A stretch of 64,000 nt of DNA from Pseudomonas sp. Seg1 (lineage in GTDB: Bacteria > Pseudomonadota > Gammaproteobacteria > Pseudomonadales > Pseudomonadaceae), in assembly GCF_018326005.1 (NCBI RefSeq), contig NZ_AP021903.1, positions 1,366,001 through 1,430,000 on the forward strand, given 5' to 3'. Made by a program: the position numbers and the translations under genes. Below are positions 60,794-64,000 of the stretch, piece after piece. Within the stretch, counting starts at the first letter, position 1; each line of letters begins with the position of its first letter. Under the pieces are notes generated by a model that was given only the letters and a program-made list of their open reading frames with translations, was not told the DNA's origin and ran no database searches.

Positions 60794-62691
60794 TGGCAGA
60801 CGAAGAAAACAAAGCGAAAACCCCGGTGCTGCTGACGGGCATCGATGAACTGTCGCCCAAACTCGGCGCCCTGCGAGTAAAGGTCGAGAGCTTCAAGAAA
60901 AACCTCGAACAGACCGGCCTCGGCAAACTGGACATCAGCGGTCTGTTCAAGGGCGGCAGCGTGATCACGCCGTTCGTGGACGGCATCAAATCGGCGGCGG
61001 CGTTTCAGGGCAAGTTGACTGAAGTCAGCGAGACGGCGAAAACCGTTGACCTGCCCGCCGCGCCGAAAGTCGCCGCGCAGAACATGAACGTGTTCAGTGC
61101 ATCGATGGAGAAGGTGTCGGGCGCTATCGATACCGCGCTGGCGCCAGCGGTCGCGGCATTGGTCGTCGGGATTGAGCCGATGCTGACTCAGGTTGGCAGC
61201 CTGCTCGCGGACAACCCGCAACTGGTCGAAGGCCTGGCGGCGGGGGCGATGGCCTTCTCCGCGATGCAAACCGCCGTCACCGGGGCGACTCAGGTGTTCG
61301 ACGTGATGAGCATGGTGCTCAAGACCAATCCGATCATGTTGATCGCGATGGGTATCGCCGTGGCGGCCGGTTTGATTTATGCCAACTGGACGCCGATCAG
61401 CGCTTTCTTCAAGGGCCTGTGGGACGGCGTGAAAAACATGGGGGCGAGTGCAATGGCGACGTTGCGCTCGATCCTCGATTGGCGCCCGCTGGATGCACTG
61501 GCGGCGCTGTGGTCACCGATCGCGGGATTTTTCTCCGGGATATGGGACAAGGTCAAAGCCGTCACTGCGCCGGTGATCGACTTTTTCAAATCGGTGTTCT
61601 CGTGGACGCCCGCCGGCATGATCCTGGAAAACTGGGCTCCGCTGACGGGACTGTTTTCGGCGATCTGGGAACTGCTCAAGGCCTTGAGTGTGCCGGTGAT
61701 GGCGTTGCTCAGAAACCTGTTTGATTTCTCGCCGATGCAGATGATCAGCAGTGCGTGGGGCGGTGTTGTCACGTACTTCGAACCGATGTTCGCCGGGCTG
61801 CGAAAAGTGGCGCAGTCGACTAAAGAGTTCTTCGTTTCGTTGTTCGACTTCTCGCCCATGCAGATGATCACCAGCGCTTGGGGCAGTGTCGTTGCGTACT
61901 TCCAGCCGATGTGGGCGGCACTGCAATCGGCCGTGCAAAGCGCCCGAGAGGTTTTGCGGACGTTGTTCGATTTTTTCCCGATGGAAATGATCACCAGCGC
62001 CTGGGGCGGTGTCGTTGGATTTTTCGAACCGATCTGGATGGCTCTGCAAACGTCAGTGCAACAGGTCAAAGGCTTTTTCACCAGCCTGTTCGAGTGGTCG
62101 CCGCTGGAGCAGATTGCGCAGTACTGGCAGCCGATCGGTGAAGTATTTTCGGCGCTGTGGGATGTACTGCTGGCGTTGTCCGCGCCGGTCGTGGATTTTC
62201 TGCACACCCTGTTCGAATGGAAGCCCCTGGATCAGATCATCGAGAGCTGGGGGCCGATCACCGAGTGGTTCGGCGAGTTGTGGCAAAAACTGCAAACGGT
62301 TATCGCGCCGATCAAGGAACTGTTCGACGGTGGTTTCGCCGGGTTGATCGCCAAGGTCACCGGCAAGGTCGAGACCCTGACCCAAGCGCAACGCCAGACC
62401 AATGCCGAAGGCAAAGGTGAGTTGGCCCCAGCGTTTTTTGGCGCAACCCCTCAAGCGCCGTCCACCGGGGCGTTGCAGGGCGGCTCCTTGCCGCAATCTT
62501 CCAGCGCTCTGATCCAGCAAAGCGCCGCCAACAACCGGACGCAACTCGAAGGCGGCCTGACCGTGCGCTTCGAAAATGCGCCGGCCGGACTGCGCACCGA
62601 TCAACCGCAAAGCAATCAACCAGGGCTGGCGCTGTCGTCGCGCATCGGCTATCGCTCGCTATCGGCAGGAGGTTCCAATGAACTGGCGTGA
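60793..62691 (+). CDS. tail tape-measure protein, module 2
   Basis: 632 residues from ATG 60793 (MADEENKAKTPVLLTGIDEL). N-terminal helical region, hydrophobic stretches (LAPAVAALVVGIEPMLTQVG; NPIMLIAMGIAVAAGLIYAN), then tandem 41-residue units rich in Trp, Phe and Met (61351-62334), and a polar tail ending SSRIGYRSLSAGGSNELA. Sets the length of the second tail. It overlaps the next gene by 14 bases. Confidence 0.9.
   Translation: MADEENKAKTPVLLTGIDELSPKLGALRVKVESFKKNLEQTGLGKLDISGLFKGGSVITPFVDGIKSAAAFQGKLTEVSETAKTVDLPAAPKVAAQNMNVFSASMEKVSGAIDTALAPAVAALVVGIEPMLTQVGSLLADNPQLVEGLAAGAMAFSAMQTAVTGATQVFDVMSMVLKTNPIMLIAMGIAVAAGLIYANWTPISAFFKGLWDGVKNMGASAMATLRSILDWRPLDALAALWSPIAGFFSGIWDKVKAVTAPVIDFFKSVFSWTPAGMILENWAPLTGLFSAIWELLKALSVPVMALLRNLFDFSPMQMISSAWGGVVTYFEPMFAGLRKVAQSTKEFFVSLFDFSPMQMITSAWGSVVAYFQPMWAALQSAVQSAREVLRTLFDFFPMEMITSAWGGVVGFFEPIWMALQTSVQQVKGFFTSLFEWSPLEQIAQYWQPIGEVFSALWDVLLALSAPVVDFLHTLFEWKPLDQIIESWGPITEWFGELWQKLQTVIAPIKELFDGGFAGLIAKVTGKVETLTQAQRQTNAEGKGELAPAFFGATPQAPSTGALQGGSLPQSSSALIQQSAANNRTQLEGGLTVRFENAPAGLRTDQPQSNQPGLALSSRIGYRSLSAGGSNELA
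61351..62334 (+). repeat. tandem 123-bp (41-residue) units in tape-measure gene 2
   Basis: Eight units of 123 bases (8 x 123 = 984), starting at 61351 (diverged), 61474, 61597, 61720, 61843, 61966, 62089 and 62212. Each starts F/L-[DES]-[FW]-x-P and has a conserved Trp 13 residues in. Units at 61720, 61843 and 61966 are closest (FDFSPMQMISSAWGGVV, FDFSPMQMITSAWGSVV, FDFFPMEMITSAWGGVV). Confidence 0.9.
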
Positions 62692-63913
62692 CCGTTTGTT
62701 GCCGGCATCCTTTCGCGGTGTCGGCTTCTGGATCGATCAGGCGAAAACCCCGGTCGGTCGCAAAGGTCAGTTGCATGAGTATCCGCAACGTGACCTGCCG
62801 TTTTTCGAGGACCTCGGCCAACAGGCCAAGACTCACGACATCACGGCATTCATCATCGGTGCCGATTGCCTGGAGCAGCGCGACAAGCTGCTCAAGGCAC
62901 TGGAAGCGGGTAGCGGTGAACTGGTGCATCCATGGCTGGGACGCCTGCAAGTCAAGGTCGGCGAATGCGACATGACCCACACCCGCCAGGACGGCGGGCT
63001 GGTCACTTTTACCCTGAAGTTCTATCCCGATAAGCCGTTGCCGTTTCCGACCGCGACGGTCAGTACCCAGAAAGTCTTGCTGGCCAAAGCCGACACGTTG
63101 CTGGGCTCGGCGGTGGCACGCTTCGAGCAGGCGATGACGCTGATCAAGGCTGCGCGGATCGGCATTGCCAATCTGCGCAACAGCCTGACCGGGGTTTACG
63201 AGGTGATCAAGGAACAGCTCAAACCGTTGATCGAGCAGTACCGGCAGATCACCGAACTGGTCAAAGCGGTCAAGGAGTTGCCCAAGGAAGTGGCAGCGGA
63301 ATTCAAGGGCTTGCTCGGTGATATCAAGGAGCTGAAGGCGTTCGCGAAGGAGGGCTATCGTGGCGTGATTGCCGACGTCTCCCAACAACTCGAAGCCATC
63401 CGCAAGGCTGATGCGCCGAAGATCACCACCGGCAAGGACACCAACGCAGCAGCGCAGGCGATGGCCGATCTGGTGCAGGACACGATGCTGGTCAAAGTGG
63501 CGCAATGGGTTGCGTCGATGCCAGTGGCGGCCCCTGCGGTGAAACTGTCGTCGACACCTTCGGTGGCGCATCAGGCGGACCAACCGGTGACCCGTCAGGA
63601 AGTGCCGGTGACCGATGAGATGAAAGCGCTGCAAAAGGCTGTCGGGGTGGCAATCGATCCGATGCTGGACAAGGCCGACCCCAAGCACCACCAGGCAATC
63701 AATGATGTGAAGGAAGCGCTGATTGCGCACCTCAAGGCCGTGGCGTCATCCGGTGTGCGACAGGTCACTAAATCGTTCCAGGAAAGCCTGCCGGCGCTGG
63801 TCGTGGCTTACAAGCAATTTGCCGATGCCACACGGGTGACTCAGGTGACTCAGAGTAACGCGATGAACCATCCGGGCTTTTCACCCAATGACGTGAAAGT
63901 CTCCAGGGAGTAG
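62678..63913 (+). CDS. DNA circularisation N-domain tail protein (Mu gpN-like)
   Basis: 411 residues from ATG 62678 (SD AGGAGG; an open extension upstream lies inside the tape-measure gene). N-terminal DNA_circ_N domain: MNWRDRLLPASFRGVGFWID, RDLPFFEDLGQQAKTHDITA, LEAGSGELVHPWLGRLQVKV and FTLKFYPDKPLPFP. Despite the name it is a tail/baseplate component in Mu-like phages. Helical C-terminal half. Confidence 0.88.
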   Translation: MNWRDRLLPASFRGVGFWIDQAKTPVGRKGQLHEYPQRDLPFFEDLGQQAKTHDITAFIIGADCLEQRDKLLKALEAGSGELVHPWLGRLQVKVGECDMTHTRQDGGLVTFTLKFYPDKPLPFPTATVSTQKVLLAKADTLLGSAVARFEQAMTLIKAARIGIANLRNSLTGVYEVIKEQLKPLIEQYRQITELVKAVKELPKEVAAEFKGLLGDIKELKAFAKEGYRGVIADVSQQLEAIRKADAPKITTGKDTNAAAQAMADLVQDTMLVKVAQWVASMPVAAPAVKLSSTPSVAHQADQPVTRQEVPVTDEMKALQKAVGVAIDPMLDKADPKHHQAINDVKEALIAHLKAVASSGVRQVTKSFQESLPALVVAYKQFADATRVTQVTQSNAMNHPGFSPNDVKVSRE

Positions 63914-63916
63914 ACC

Positions 63917-64000
63917 ATGAGCGACATGGACAACCGCGTCACGCTGACGGTCAACAACCTGGAATACGGCGGCTGGAAAAGCGTGGAAATCACTGCTGAT
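63917..64000 (+). CDS. baseplate hub protein gpP-like, 5' end only
   Basis: 28 codons before the window ends: MSDMDNRVTLTVNNLEYGGW KSVEITAD (split here for length). It starts 3 bases after the gpN-like stop, and beginnings of this type plus position fit the Mu gpP / gp27-like hub. The rest lies outside. Confidence 0.7.
   Translation, partial: MSDMDNRVTLTVNNLEYGGWKSVEITAD

Noticed and set aside
43345..64000. Interpretation as a complete inducible prophage
   Set aside because: No integrase, attachment site repeat, terminase, portal, capsid or replication gene is present; only regulator, holin and tail genes are found. The part beyond 64000 is unseen.

Overview
The window is chromosomal DNA of a Pseudomonas, most likely of the P. 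fluorescens group. The evidence is the gene order (dapC-glnD-map / rpsB-tsf-pyrH-frr-uppS-cdsA-dxr-rseP-bamA-skp-lpxD-fabZ-lpxA-lpxB-rnhB-dnaE-accA-tilS-pyrG-kdsA-eno-ftsB-ispD / LysR-adhC-fghA-ispF-truD-surE-pcm-nlpD-rpoS-rsmZ-fdxA-mutS), which matches Pseudomonas chromosomes, the REPIN-type palindromic repeats, a GacA-box-controlled rsmZ small RNA, and a tailocin locus beginning next to mutS.

Positions 1-4900 (minus strand) hold the end of a map-glnD-dapC block (nitrogen signalling, N-terminal Met removal, lysine/peptidoglycan precursor synthesis). Positions 4.9-31.2 kb (plus strand) are a dense housekeeping block: translation factors, isoprenoid and phospholipid synthesis, outer-membrane assembly (RseP, BamA, Skp), lipid A synthesis (LpxD, FabZ, LpxA, LpxB, KdsA), DNA polymerase III, fatty-acid synthesis, tRNA-Ile lysidine synthesis, CTP synthase, enolase and cell division. 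Many genes overlap by 1-4 bases. Positions 31.2-43.2 kb hold a glutathione-dependent formaldehyde detoxification pair with a divergent LysR regulator, then ispF-truD-surE-pcm-nlpD-rpoS, the sRNA rsmZ, fdxA and mutS.

From 43.3 kb to the end of the window is an R-type tailocin (phage-tail bacteriocin) locus. An S24/LexA-like repressor is followed by an operator-studded promoter, a predicted structured RNA, a tail-fibre-assembly-like gene and a holin. Two different contractile-tail gene sets then lie in tandem. Module 1 (45.8-57.5 kb) is P2/R-pyocin-like: completion protein, V, W, J, I, fibre, Tfa, sheath, tube, E/E', tape measure, U, X, D. Module 2 (57.7 kb to the edge) is Mu-like: gp37-like terminator, DUF2635, sheath, tube, chaperone, tape measure, gpN-like, gpP-like; it runs off the window. 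No head, terminase, integrase or replication gene is present, which points to tailocins rather than a prophage.

The most notable signals are: four copies of an ATGC-N6-GCAT operator placed at the repressor gene and over a near-consensus promoter; a ~290-nt structured, terminator-ended RNA transcribed from that promoter; several further intrinsic terminators inside the same late gene string, which suggests an antitermination step; canonical -1 ribosomal slippery heptamers in both tail-chaperone genes; and a tape-measure protein built from tandem 41-residue units. No tRNA, rRNA, CRISPR array or insertion sequence was seen.
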